This document shows, one piece after another, positions 17,054-25,836 of a stretch of DNA of 64,000 bases. The stretch spans positions 620,001 through 684,000 of the forward strand of contig CATOSB010000011.1 of assembly GCA_951812305.1 (NCBI GenBank), read 5' to 3'. This stretch comes from an uncultured Paracoccaceae bacterium. Its GTDB lineage: Bacteria > Pseudomonadota > Alphaproteobacteria > Rhodobacterales > Rhodobacteraceae. The notes beneath the pieces are model-generated. The model made no database searches, was not told the DNA's origin, and was given only the letters and a program-made list of their open reading frames with translations. The number at the start of each line of letters is the position of its first letter. Position 1 is the first letter of the stretch. The position numbers and the translations under genes were made by a program.

Positions 17054-18654
17054 GTAACTCCCAAGCACCCCCCACGTTTGAGTGTTATTGTCAGTTTTAT
17101 GGTGAGTCGAATTTGCCATTTTGCGCGTGTTTTTTTTCTTTCTTGTCTGAATTCTGTGGCGCCGGGTTGATTTCTCTGAATCAGTGGTGGGATGGATCAG
17201 GTTGCCGCCCTTGAACAACTTCTCGCCACGGCTCTGCGTCGGATCGCTGAGCTTGAAGCTGCGTTGGCGAGCATGGCGGAAGAGATCACGGACCTGCGCC
17301 GACAGTTGGCCAAGAACAGCAGCAATAGCAGCAAGCCCCCTTCAAGTGATGGCCTGAAGAAGCCAGCCCCGCGCAGCCTGCGTGGCAAATCCGGAAAGAA
17401 AAGTGGCGGCCAAGTTGGCCACCGGGGCGACACCCTGCGCCAGACGTCAACACCCGACTTTGTCGAACGGCATGAGGCGACGCATTGCAGCGCCTGTCAG
17501 AGCGCCCTGACGGCGGAGATGGTGAAAGGGATCGAGAAGCGTCAGGTGTTCGACTTGCCTGCGCCACGCCTGGAGGTCACCGAGCATCAGGCGGCGGTTT
17601 ATTGTTGCGACCATTGTCGAGCCACGACGACGGCTGGCTTTCCCGATGGCGTGGCCGCGCATGTGCAATATGGCACGCGCATGCGGGCAGTGGCGGTCTA
17701 TTGCAATGTTCAGCAGCTGATACCCGAGGATCGGGTCTGCCAGCTTATGCGCGACCTGTTTGGGGCCACCAGCTTGTGCGCGGCCAGCGTGACCAACTGG
17801 ACGCGCGGCGCGGCAAATAAGATGGGTGTCGTGGTTGAACACATTCTCGCCCGGCTTGCCGAAGGCGGCGTTCGGCATCTGGACGAGACCGGACTTCGTG
17901 TTGCCGGCAAGCTGCACTGGCTGCACACGATCTGCGATACCGCCTTCACCCATTACCGCATCAGCGCCAAACGCGGTGCTGTTCCAACCTTCCTGACCGG
18001 CGGGACGATCATTCATGATCACTGGAAACCCTACTACGCCCATATGAGCGGAGTGGACGCCCACGCCCTCTGCGGGGCGCATCACTTGCGCGAACTCAAG
18101 GCCATCGAAGAGATCGAAAAAGAGCCTTGGGCGACGGAGATGAGCGCAGTGCTTCATAGCGCCAATCAGCTCAGATGCGCGGCTCAGGATCAAGGCGAGA
18201 CCGAACTCCCGGAACTGGTTCGCCAGGGTATAGTCACCAGATACATGGCGATCCTCGCCAAGGGGCTCGCCTTCCACGAACGCCAGCCCCCGCTGGCCAA
18301 AAGCCCCGGCACCCGCGGCCGAAAAGCCAGGCGGCCAGGCCACAACCTGCTCCTCCGCCTGCGTGACTACCGCGATGACGTTTTGCGATTCATCGCCGAC
18401 TTCGCGGTCCCATTCACAAACAATCAGGCCGAACAGGACCTGCGCATGATGAAGCTGCGCATGAAAATCTCGGGCACCTTCCGCACCCTCGAGGGCGCGC
18501 GGGTCTTCGCCGACATCAGGTCCGTCATCTCGACGGCCAGAAAACACCGGTTCAACATCCTGGAAATCCTGACCCTGTCACCACCTCAGATCATCGCACG
18601 GCTCTGACGGAACAAAACCCCGCAACCCTATCGGACAGGGTGCTTGGGAGTTAC
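17054..18654 (+). mobile_element. Single-gene IS66-group element C
   Basis: 1,601 bp bounded by GTAACTCCCAAGCACCC and its inverse. Orientation is opposite to A and B. The flanks CATCAAAT and AAAACTCT do not match, so this copy is a recombination product. Confidence 0.9.
17192..18607 (+). CDS. IS66-group transposase, element C
   Basis: 471 residues, the same protein as in element A, complete. Confidence 0.93.
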   Translation: MDQVAALEQLLATALRRIAELEAALASMAEEITDLRRQLAKNSSNSSKPPSSDGLKKPAPRSLRGKSGKKSGGQVGHRGDTLRQTSTPDFVERHEATHCSACQSALTAEMVKGIEKRQVFDLPAPRLEVTEHQAAVYCCDHCRATTTAGFPDGVAAHVQYGTRMRAVAVYCNVQQLIPEDRVCQLMRDLFGATSLCAASVTNWTRGAANKMGVVVEHILARLAEGGVRHLDETGLRVAGKLHWLHTICDTAFTHYRISAKRGAVPTFLTGGTIIHDHWKPYYAHMSGVDAHALCGAHHLRELKAIEEIEKEPWATEMSAVLHSANQLRCAAQDQGETELPELVRQGIVTRYMAILAKGLAFHERQPPLAKSPGTRGRKARRPGHNLLLRLRDYRDDVLRFIADFAVPFTNNQAEQDLRMMKLRMKISGTFRTLEGARVFADIRSVISTARKHRFNILEILTLSPPQIIARL

Positions 18655-19663
18655 AAAACTCTCTTCTTTGAAGCCCGTTTTCAGCTCATTCGTACCCGAG
18701 CTTCCAGCGTCGAATGCAGCTCGCGCGGCTGTGGCAACTTGCTCCGTGAGAACGTCCACATTCTCTTCTCCGAGGTTAACCTCTGGCGTATCGGTGCTGC
18801 TGAATATAAGAAGCGTGGATGTGTCATCGGGCGACGCCTTCGCCCGAATCTGGCTTGAAGAAAAGTCATAGGGGGCGAGTGTTGAATAGTAGTCCTCCGC
18901 AAGGTTATCGATCATTTTGTGCCAACGCCAAAACACCGGATCTTGTAGAGACGTGTGTGGGTTAGTCATGACGCCCGCACCCTCTTCACCGGCACTGGCG
19001 ATAGCGCCGTGCCCAAAATTGTGCAGTTGGAGGTTGCCGACCAACGTTCGCGCTTGTCTCCATTCTTCATTGGAATTGAATGATGTGGAAAGCAAAGCGC
19101 TGTTTGATTCCAATGCAGTGCCTATCGTTGAAGGATTTATCGGAATATCTTGACCAGCAACCCTGCCAGTCTGAAGAAAGATCCGATATGCTTCTCGGCG
19201 GTTTTCTAAATCAAGCTGAGACGGTCTTGCAATCATAACGTCCGCTGCTCGGGCTGCATAACCCAGAGACCTCGGTTCGCGCGCATCAGGGTCATAACCT
19301 TCACCCAGCGATTGTTCGAAGTCATTAAAAGGATCAGTCAGTGCAAGCCCTGCAGTGAGACGTTCGGTTTCATACCGGGCTAGCATTTGCCTATGCATGT
19401 AGACAAAGACTTCGCCCTGTCGGCTCTTCATGCGCACCGGAAAAGTTGGGGCTGTCGGTGTTCCGGATGGAATTCCAGTGGTGGTGTAAACCATGTGCCA
19501 ATGTCGATGATGCTCGTTGAGATGAATGTCTTCCCGAAACCAATGCAGAAGACCTTCTCCGGATGGTGCCACACTGACACTATCGCCATCTTCTTCGTCT
19601 TCGTCGGCAAAGAGTGTCGGTCCTTCGTCTTCCGATACCCCAAAAAGGCCTGGCTGGCCCGAA
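18655..19663 (-). pseudogene. Type-3 copper protein (tyrosinase/hemocyanin-like), truncated at both ends
   Basis: About 335 codons read on the minus strand. The copper-ligand signatures are FREDIHLNEHHRHWHMVY (CuA-type histidines) and LHNFGHGAIA with QDPVFWRWHKMIDN (CuB-type). Proteins with this pair bind two copper ions and oxidise phenols or carry oxygen. An acidic stretch (FADEDEEDGDS) precedes the domain. The 5' end is replaced by the Tn3-type terminal repeat near 19664, and an open frame continues into the repeat through a TTG. The 3' end is cut by IS66 element C at 18655. It is therefore broken although the copper sites remain readable. Confidence 0.7.
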
Positions 19664-19704
19664 GCTGCATATTTGGGCTTTTGAAAGAACAAATGGTGTA
19701 CGTT

Positions 19705-20193
19705 TCATGCGCCTGAACTCTGCAAGTACATGACGACATTGTCTGGGTGGAACTTGAAGCCCCGACCGTCTGAGACGCGTTCAGCGCTGATGGGGTATTT
19801 TGGTCTATTTGGATTGATGGCGACAATGCGGAAGACCTCATCTTTCGATCTGAAGGTCCGCCCATAGTCAGAGGGTTCCAGGCCAAAATGCGGCGCAAGG
19901 ACCTCGAACATGGCTTTGTCTGGCGAATAGATTGCGCCGTCTGCCATCGGAATGCCGACGCGGAAACTGATGTCGAAGCCATGACGCAGATCGATGTCAC
20001 TCAGTTCGCCACCTTCAACCGTCAGCCCATGCGTTTCCACCACGGCGAGGCAGGCCTTCGTCATGTCCCGGCGCAAGCGTTTGCATAGCTCGGGTGTCAG
20101 GTTGCGCGGCGGGGGCACCCTGGAATTGGCCTGGCCGACCTTCGCAGGTGGCTTGGCCGTCTGCACGCGCGCTTTCCGCTTGTTCTTTTTCAT
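19705..20193 (-). CDS. 162-aa transposon-associated protein of unknown function (copy 1)
   Basis: Intact; same protein as 54934-55422. It has a basic N-terminus (MKKNKRKARVQ), a helical segment CKRLRRDMTKACLAVVE and a C-terminal beta-rich part. In the complete transposon it overlaps the resolvase stop (ATGA), so it is normally co-translated with it. I do not recognise the family. Confidence 0.7.
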   Translation of the reverse strand: MKKNKRKARVQTAKPPAKVGQANSRVPPPRNLTPELCKRLRRDMTKACLAVVETHGLTVEGGELSDIDLRHGFDISFRVGIPMADGAIYSPDKAMFEVLAPHFGLEPSDYGRTFRSKDEVFRIVAINPNRPKYPISAERVSDGRGFKFHPDNVVMYLQSSGA

Positions 20194-20323
20194 TATGGGC
20201 TCTGCCCTGTCGTTTGGCCATCCGAGGGCATCAAAGCCTTTGCTTTATAGACGGTGCCGCGCGAGACGCCCATCTCGCGGGCGATCTCGGTGGGCGTGGC
20301 ACCGCCAGCCAATCGTTCACCAA
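20193..20323 (-). pseudogene. Serine resolvase, C-terminal fragment
   Basis: The last 43 codons of the resolvase remain (ERLAGGATPTEIAREMG, the HTH that binds res). The catalytic domain is replaced by the miniature element at 20324. Confidence 0.85.
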
Positions 20324-20505
20324 GGGGTCGAGTGAGGCTGAGTGCAGAAAACCACGTTAAGAAATTTAAAATCATTTGAAAACAATGAATTAAGAGGCTT
20401 GCAAATGCGCACAAAATTCGCAGAAAGCACAGCTATAAAAATCATTTGATTACAACGGGTTACTTTTCTTAGAGGGGTATTTTGCACTGAGCCCTAATGG
20501 ACCCC
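20324..20505. mobile_element. 182-bp Tn3-derived miniature element (TIME/MITE), copy 1
   Basis: The ends are imperfect inverted repeats: GGGGTCGAGTGAGGCTGAGT on the left and, read inward from the right, GGGGTCCATTAGGGCTCAGT, continuing through GCA-AA-ACC. The GGGGTC start is typical of Tn3-family ends. The AT-rich interior has no gene. The interior recurs at 31634-31783 in a copy split by an IS110 element. No 5-bp duplication flanks it. Confidence 0.75.
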
Positions 20506-20868
20506 GAAAACAACGCCGATGTGCCGCTGATTGGTAAGCTGATCTCTGCCCTCTCCAACGCCGCCCGTCTGGCTGACCAACATTTTGTTTATGTCGTCTG
20601 GGGCGTGCGCGACGGCGACCACGCGGTTGTCGGCACCAACTTCGAACCGACGGTAAAGCGGAAACAGGGCCAGCCGTTGGAAATACGGATCGCAAGCCGC
20701 CTTTCACCAGGGATCGAGTTTCGCTTTGAAGAGGTCGATCACGACGGCCTGCTTCTGATCCTTCTGACCATCCCATCACGGGTTATTCGCACGGCGCTTG
20801 ATGCTGAACTGGTCCGTCCGTCCGATCCAGAGAGGTCACGTGCCGGGTATGTGCCGGACTGGGCATGA
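20506..20868 (+). pseudogene. AlbA_2/Schlafen-type DNA-binding domain fragment
   Basis: An ATG inside the miniature-element end (20497) reads into 121 host codons: HFVYVVWGVRDGDHAVVGT and PLEIRIASRLSPGIEFRF match the AlbA_2 (RecG-like, Schlafen AAA_4) fold. The native N-terminus is missing. The frame ends after the TIPSRV strand, where family members usually continue, so the 3' part is also lost or frame-shifted. Such proteins often occur in defence islands. Confidence 0.6.
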
Positions 20869-21043
20869 TTGAGATAAGTTTTGGCCGGGTTTTGGCCGGG
20901 TGAGCCTATGTGGAAGGAAGGGATTTGCGAAATCATTATAAATCAACATCTTGTATGATATACGGTGAGGGTTTTCTTCTTGATCAGGTTTTGATTGACC
21001 GCTGCCGGGGATTCACCTTCATGACAGATAGAGGGCAAGTAAC

Positions 21044-23089
21044 ATGACAAAACAAGTTCCCTCCGTTTCAGTAACGTATGCCCGGAACGGCGGCTCCACC
21101 AGGTCGAACGAGCTTGGGATGCGGGTGATGCAGGAACGGGCTTATGAGAAGCGGGGCGAGCAGTATCTTTTGATCAAGTCGCCGCCCGCGTCGGGAAAGA
21201 GCCGCGCGCTAATGTTCATCGCGCTCGACAAGCTGCACAATCAGGGGCTTCGCAAGGCCATCATCACCGTCCCCGAGAAATCCATCGGATCGAGCTTTGC
21301 CGACGAGCCGCTGTCGAAGTTCGGTTTCTGGACGGATTGGCAGGTCGTACCAAAGTGGAATCTGTGCAACGCGCCAGGCGAAGACGGAAGCAAAGCCGCC
21401 TCAGTGGGGACGTTTTTGACGAGCGAAGATCGCATCCTGGTCTGTCCCCACGCGACCTTCCGCAACGCCATCGAGAAGTTCGGGGTGGATGCCTTCGATG
21501 ACTGCCTGATCGCCGTGGATGAATTTCACCACGTCTCGGCCAACCCGGACAACAAGCTTGGCGGGCAGCTCGCCGAGCTGATTGCGCGCGACAAGGTGCA
21601 TGTTGTCGCCATGACGGGATCATATTTTCGGGGCGATGCCGAGGCTGTTCTCCTGCCCCATGATGAGGCGAAATTCGATACCGTCACCTATACCTATTAC
21701 GAGCAACTTAACGGCTATAAGTATCTGAAAGCGCTCGACATCGGGTATTACTTCTACACCGGCCCCTATTCCGACGACATCCTGAAGGTGCTCGATCCGC
21801 ACGAGAAAACCATCATCCACATCCCGAATGTAAATTCGCGGGAGAGCACGAAGCAAAAACATAAGGAAGTGGAGCACATCCTAGAGGAGCTTGGCGACTG
21901 GCAGGGGACAGACCCTGCCACGGGCTTTCAGCTTGTGAAGACATCTGATGGCCGCGTATTGCGCATCGCCGATTTGGTCGATGACGATGCCGCCAAGCGC
22001 GACAAAGTATCGGCTGCCCTCAAAGACCCCACTCAGAAGAACAACCGCGATCACGTGGACATCATCATCGCCCTTGGCATGGCCAAGGAGGGGTTTGACT
22101 GGATTTGGTGTGAACATGCGCTGACGGTCGGCTATCGCTCAAGCTTAACCGAGATTGTGCAAATCATCGGGCGCGCTACCCGCGATGCCGAGGGCAAGAC
22201 CCGTTCCCGCTTTACCAATCTGATAGCTGAGCCCGACGCCTCTGAAGAGGCTGTCACCGAGGCGGTGAACGACACGCTGAAGGCTATCGCGGCCAGCTTG
22301 CTCATGGAGCAGGTGCTTGCACCGCGTTTCAATTTTACCCCGAAAACCACAACCAGCGGCCCGCAGGTCGGCTTTGACTATGGGGAAGACGGTTACGATC
22401 CCACTAAGTGCAATGTCGGGTTCAACGAAGACAGCGGCCAGTTCCAGATCGAGATCAAAGGGCTCGCCGAACCGAAAACCAAAGAAGCAGAACGTATCTG
22501 TCAAGAAGACCTGAACGAGGTCATCACCGCTTTTGTGCAGGATAAGACCACCATTGAGCGCGGGCTTTTCGATAAGGAGCTTGTGCCCGAAGAGCTCACA
22601 CAGGGGCGCATGGGCAAGATCATTAAGGACAAATATCCCGAGCTCGATACAGAGGATCAGGAGGCCGTGCGGCAAAACGCCATTGCTGCCCTGAACCTCA
22701 CCCAAAAAGCCAAAGAGGTTGCCCTTTCAGACCCAAGTGCTGAGGGCATGGGAAGCAATGCCCTTATCCAGGGCGTGCGCAAATTTGCGATGGACGTGCG
22801 TGAACTCGATATAGACTTGATCGACCGCATCAACCCGTTCAGCGAAGCTTATGCGATTCTCGCCAAGACCATGAGCGAAGAAAGCCTGAAGCAGGTTCAG
22901 GCTGTGATTTCGGCCAAGAAGGTGCAACTCACCCCCGAAGAGGCCCGTGATCTGGCCAAACGTGCCCTGAAGTTCAAACAGGAACGCGGACGACTGCCGT
23001 CCATCACTTCCCCCGATGCCTGGGAAAAGAAGATGGCTGAAGGCGTGGCATTCCTCGCGCGCATGAAGCAGGAGGCTGCCAATGGCTAA
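21044..23089 (+). CDS. DEAD/DEAH-type superfamily 2 helicase, first gene of a two-gene unit
   Basis: 681 residues, ATG start after AGGGCAAG. The Walker A motif is PPASGKSRA (about residues 46-55), motif II is VDEFHH (about 157), motif III is MTGSYFRGD, and motif VI is QIIGRATRDAEGKTRS (about 373). The C-terminal 250 residues are helical and acidic with no recognised domain. The layout resembles helicases of type III restriction or Hachiman-like systems, without a fused nuclease. The stop overlaps the start of the GIY-YIG gene by 8 bp, so the two are surely co-translated. Position between broken AlbA_2 and AbiJ-like fragments suggests a defence island. Confidence 0.88.
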   Translation: MTKQVPSVSVTYARNGGSTRSNELGMRVMQERAYEKRGEQYLLIKSPPASGKSRALMFIALDKLHNQGLRKAIITVPEKSIGSSFADEPLSKFGFWTDWQVVPKWNLCNAPGEDGSKAASVGTFLTSEDRILVCPHATFRNAIEKFGVDAFDDCLIAVDEFHHVSANPDNKLGGQLAELIARDKVHVVAMTGSYFRGDAEAVLLPHDEAKFDTVTYTYYEQLNGYKYLKALDIGYYFYTGPYSDDILKVLDPHEKTIIHIPNVNSRESTKQKHKEVEHILEELGDWQGTDPATGFQLVKTSDGRVLRIADLVDDDAAKRDKVSAALKDPTQKNNRDHVDIIIALGMAKEGFDWIWCEHALTVGYRSSLTEIVQIIGRATRDAEGKTRSRFTNLIAEPDASEEAVTEAVNDTLKAIAASLLMEQVLAPRFNFTPKTTTSGPQVGFDYGEDGYDPTKCNVGFNEDSGQFQIEIKGLAEPKTKEAERICQEDLNEVITAFVQDKTTIERGLFDKELVPEELTQGRMGKIIKDKYPELDTEDQEAVRQNAIAALNLTQKAKEVALSDPSAEGMGSNALIQGVRKFAMDVRELDIDLIDRINPFSEAYAILAKTMSEESLKQVQAVISAKKVQLTPEEARDLAKRALKFKQERGRLPSITSPDAWEKKMAEGVAFLARMKQEAANG

Positions 23090-24272
23090 GGAATTTACCG
23101 AAGATGACGATGCCCTTCTCGCTGAGCTTGGCGTCGAGGTTGAAGTGAAGAAAACGGCCACCCGCACCCCGCTTGAAGAGCGGACCATCGCGGGTTTTGA
23201 AGAGATTCAGCGGTTCTTCGAAGAACATGGCCGCGTACCCCAACATGGTGAGACGCGAGATATTTTCGAGCGTCTCTATGCCGTGCGGCTTGATCGTATC
23301 CGCACGCAACCTGTGAGCCATGCCCTTGTCGCGGCGATGGATCACCAAGGACTTCTTTCCGACGCATCCTCGCCAGCAGAAAGCGCAACGGATGAACTCG
23401 ATGATGATGCACTCCTGGCTGAGTTGGGGATTGAAGTCGAAACTCCGCCGATTACTGAGTTGAAGCATGTCCGCTCAACTGCTGAAAAACGTGCCGCCGA
23501 GGAGATTGCCAATCGCGAGCGCTGTGAAGACTTTGATACTTTCAAACCGCTGTTCGAGCAGGTTCAGAAGGACCTCAATACCGACCTTCGGGAAACGCGC
23601 CCCTTCGAACGCAAGGCGGAGATCGAGCCTGGTCGCTTTTTCATTCTTGGTGGCCAGAAGACCTACGTCGCGGAGATGGGAGAAAAGTTCCCGAATGAAA
23701 AAGGCCACATAGACGCGCGGTTGCGCGTCATCTTCGACAACGGCACCGAAAGCAACATGCTTATGCGCTCGCTTCAGCGCGCTCTGAACAAGGACGAGGC
23801 AGGTAGGCGGATTACCGATCCATCCGCAGGCCCGCTCTTTGCTGACCATACCGCAGATCGGGATGAGGCCAGTGGTACGATCTATGTTCTGCGCAGCAAA
23901 TCATCACTGCCTATCGTCACGGAGAACCGCGATGTCCTACACAAGATCGGCGTGACAAGCGGTAAAGTTGAGCGGCGCATCGCCAATACCAAGCTCGATC
24001 CGACGTTTCTCATGGCGGAAGTTGAAATCGTAGCGACTTACGAGCTTTACAACATCAACCGTAGCAAGCTGGAAAACCTGATCCATCGTATCTTCGACCC
24101 CGCACGCCTGGACATCGAGATCAAGGATCGCTTTGGAAATCCCATTACCCCGCGCGAATGGTTTCTTGTCCCGCTCTTCGCTATTGATCAGGCGGTTGAG
24201 AAAATTCGGGATGGGTCGATTGCGGGCTATCGTTATGTCCCCCAAGAGGCGTCCTTGGTGGAGCGTAGTTAA
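23082..24272 (+). CDS. GIY-YIG (T5orf172/MUG113-type) nuclease-domain protein, partner of the helicase
   Basis: 396 residues, start overlapping the helicase gene. Two similar acidic modules at the N-terminus (DDDALLAELGVEVE and DDDALLAELGIEVE, about residues 7-20 and 106-120) flank a helical segment. A DNA-binding-like middle follows (RFFILGGQKTYVAEMGE, MRSLQRAL). From residue 265, TIYVLRSKS...LHKIGVTSGKVERRIAN...LENLIHRIF fits the GIY-YIG variant of the T5orf172 family, with Tyr, Gly, Arg and Glu positions present. It probably supplies DNA cleavage for the helicase. Complete. Confidence 0.85.
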   Translation: MAKEFTEDDDALLAELGVEVEVKKTATRTPLEERTIAGFEEIQRFFEEHGRVPQHGETRDIFERLYAVRLDRIRTQPVSHALVAAMDHQGLLSDASSPAESATDELDDDALLAELGIEVETPPITELKHVRSTAEKRAAEEIANRERCEDFDTFKPLFEQVQKDLNTDLRETRPFERKAEIEPGRFFILGGQKTYVAEMGEKFPNEKGHIDARLRVIFDNGTESNMLMRSLQRALNKDEAGRRITDPSAGPLFADHTADRDEASGTIYVLRSKSSLPIVTENRDVLHKIGVTSGKVERRIANTKLDPTFLMAEVEIVATYELYNINRSKLENLIHRIFDPARLDIEIKDRFGNPITPREWFLVPLFAIDQAVEKIRDGSIAGYRYVPQEASLVERS

Positions 24273-24279
24273 ACCCCTT

Positions 24280-24436
24280 ATGAAATTTCCGCTTTCACTC
24301 CAAAGTATCGACGCCATTGCTGACATCATCAGTGGTAATGATGGATGGGACGACCCAAGTCGCAGGATCGGTATATACCGTAGCACCGCGAAGCTTGAGA
24401 AATTCATGCGGGGCTGCACCGTGGATTTTCGCGTTA
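24280..24436 (+). pseudogene. N-terminal fragment of an AbiJ-like gene, interrupted by ISAzo13
   Basis: The ATG at 24280 lies 8 nt after the GIY-YIG stop. The frame MKFPLSLQSIDAIADIISG ... RSTAKLEKFMRGC runs to the ISAzo13 at 24437. Removing the element and one TTA gives an in-frame continuation at 25779-25826 (SGSRVPSLTDCLFELNS) before the next IS66. The pattern of an RS-x-x-x-LxxF helix followed by SRxPS recalls the N-terminal domains of AbiJ-type abortive-infection proteins; that match is tentative. Possibly a third gene of the defence unit. Confidence 0.5.
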
Positions 24437-25775
24437 GGAGACACGCAACAATAAGTGAATCGCAAACCTTTGCCGCTGCGACGGTTTGACTCTGGTCCGC
24501 ACGATTCTCATGCCGTTCTCAATATGGTAATCGATAATCATGGTAGAGCGAGAACAAATTCAGGAGCGATGGGAAGTTTTTGGTTCGAAGCTTGGCGAAC
24601 GAGGTCGGCGTTTGTTTGCTGCCGCAGAAGCCCGAGCGGCGGGGCGTGGCGGTCTTGCGGCAGTTGCGGAGATCACTGGCCTCGCACGTTCCACCATCGG
24701 GCGAGGCATCAATGATCTTGATACTCCAGGTCCAGGCAATGGCCGCGTGCGCCGCAAGGGTGGAGGGCGACGCGAGGTCGCCGACCTTGATACGACGCTG
24801 GTGTCCGACTTGCAGCGTCTCGCCGAGCCAGCGACGATGGGTGATCCTATACGTCCGCTTAAATGGGTGTCGAAGAGCCCGGCAAAGCTGGCAGCGGCAC
24901 TGTGTGCTGCAGGCCATACTATATGTGCCAATACTGTCGCCAGGTTGCTGGAAACAAAGTTGGAATATTCGCGGCAGGTCAATCGCAAAACGCACGATGG
25001 CACCAACCACCCTGATCGCGACGCGCAGTTTGAGCATATTAACGCCAGGGTATTGGACGCGCAGGCGGCTGGGCAGCCTGTTATCTCGGTCGACACCAAA
25101 AAGAAGGAGTTGATCGGAAACTACCGCAACGATGGCAGCGACTACCGGCCAAAAGGCGACCCCCGCTGCATTAACATACATGATTTCCCCGACAAGGAGC
25201 TCGGCAAGGTGGTGCCCTACGGTGTCTACGACGTTGGCACCAATACTGGCTGGGTTAGCGTGGGCGTCACCGCTGACACTGCTTCATTCGCCGTCAACTC
25301 TATCCGTACCTGGCAGAAGCGCATGGGCCAGCAGCGCCATCCTGGCATGCGCGAGCTGACAATAACTGCTGACTGCGGCGGATCGAACGGTGCGCGCGTC
25401 CGGTTATGGAAGGTAGAACTGCAGAGGTTTGCTGACGAAACCGACCTTGTCTTGCACGTCCATCACTATCCGCCCGGCACATCCAAGTGGAACCTCATCG
25501 AGCATCGGATGTTTTGCCACATCACACAGAACTGGCGCGGACGGCCGCTGTCCAGCCGTATGGCAGTCGTCGAGTTGATCGGGGCGACGACGACGAACGC
25601 TGGGCTGAAAGTAGAATGCGCACTTGACGAAAGTATTTACGAGAAGGGTGTTAAGGTCACCAAAGCTGAAATGGATAGCCTCGTCATCGAAGGGAATGCA
25701 TTCCACCCAGAATGGAACTACACAATCACACCACGCCGCCGCCACCAAACGTAGTACTTATTCTTGCGTGTCTCC
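24437..25775 (+). mobile_element. ISAzo13-family element
   Basis: 1,339 bp. The ends GGAGACACGCAACAATAAGT and the inverse of GGAGACACGCAAGAATAAGT match at 19 of 20 positions. A TTA direct repeat flanks it (24434-24436, 25776-25778). Confidence 0.85.
24540..25754 (+). CDS. ISAzo13-family transposase
   Basis: 404 residues with the family blocks SVDTKKKELIGNYRNDG, HDFPDKELGKVVPYGVYD, TITADCGGSNGARVRLWK and HHYPPGTSKWNLIEHRMF. These include the DDE-type acidic residues. The N-terminal HTH reads AAVAEITGLARSTIGRGI. Complete. Confidence 0.93.
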   Translation: MVEREQIQERWEVFGSKLGERGRRLFAAAEARAAGRGGLAAVAEITGLARSTIGRGINDLDTPGPGNGRVRRKGGGRREVADLDTTLVSDLQRLAEPATMGDPIRPLKWVSKSPAKLAAALCAAGHTICANTVARLLETKLEYSRQVNRKTHDGTNHPDRDAQFEHINARVLDAQAAGQPVISVDTKKKELIGNYRNDGSDYRPKGDPRCINIHDFPDKELGKVVPYGVYDVGTNTGWVSVGVTADTASFAVNSIRTWQKRMGQQRHPGMRELTITADCGGSNGARVRLWKVELQRFADETDLVLHVHHYPPGTSKWNLIEHRMFCHITQNWRGRPLSSRMAVVELIGATTTNAGLKVECALDESIYEKGVKVTKAEMDSLVIEGNAFHPEWNYTITPRRRHQT

Positions 25776-25826
25776 TTAGCGGATCGCGTGTGCCATCTCT
25801 AACTGACTGCTTGTTCGAACTAAACA
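25776..25826 (+). pseudogene. Second piece of the AbiJ-like fragment
   Basis: Joins in frame to the codons before 24437, after removal of ISAzo13 and one TTA copy. It is truncated after FELNS by the IS66 element at 25827. Confidence 0.5.
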
Positions 25827-25836
25827 GTAAGCGGTG

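Larger units (their letters stand above)
19647..20323 (-). mobile_element. Right-end fragment of the Tn3-family transposon (inverted copy of 54804-55480)
   Basis: Contains the end of the resolvase gene, the 162-aa gene and the terminal repeat CATATTTGGGCTTTTGAAAG. It also shares about 20 bp of outer flank (CAGCTTCGGGCCAGCCAGG) with the right copy. It is cut at 20323 by the miniature element. Confidence 0.88.

Noticed and set aside
12293..18654. Composite transposon of IS66 elements A and C around the three-gene IS66 remnant
   Set aside because: Outer flanks differ and the enclosed DNA is only a broken IS; no cargo.
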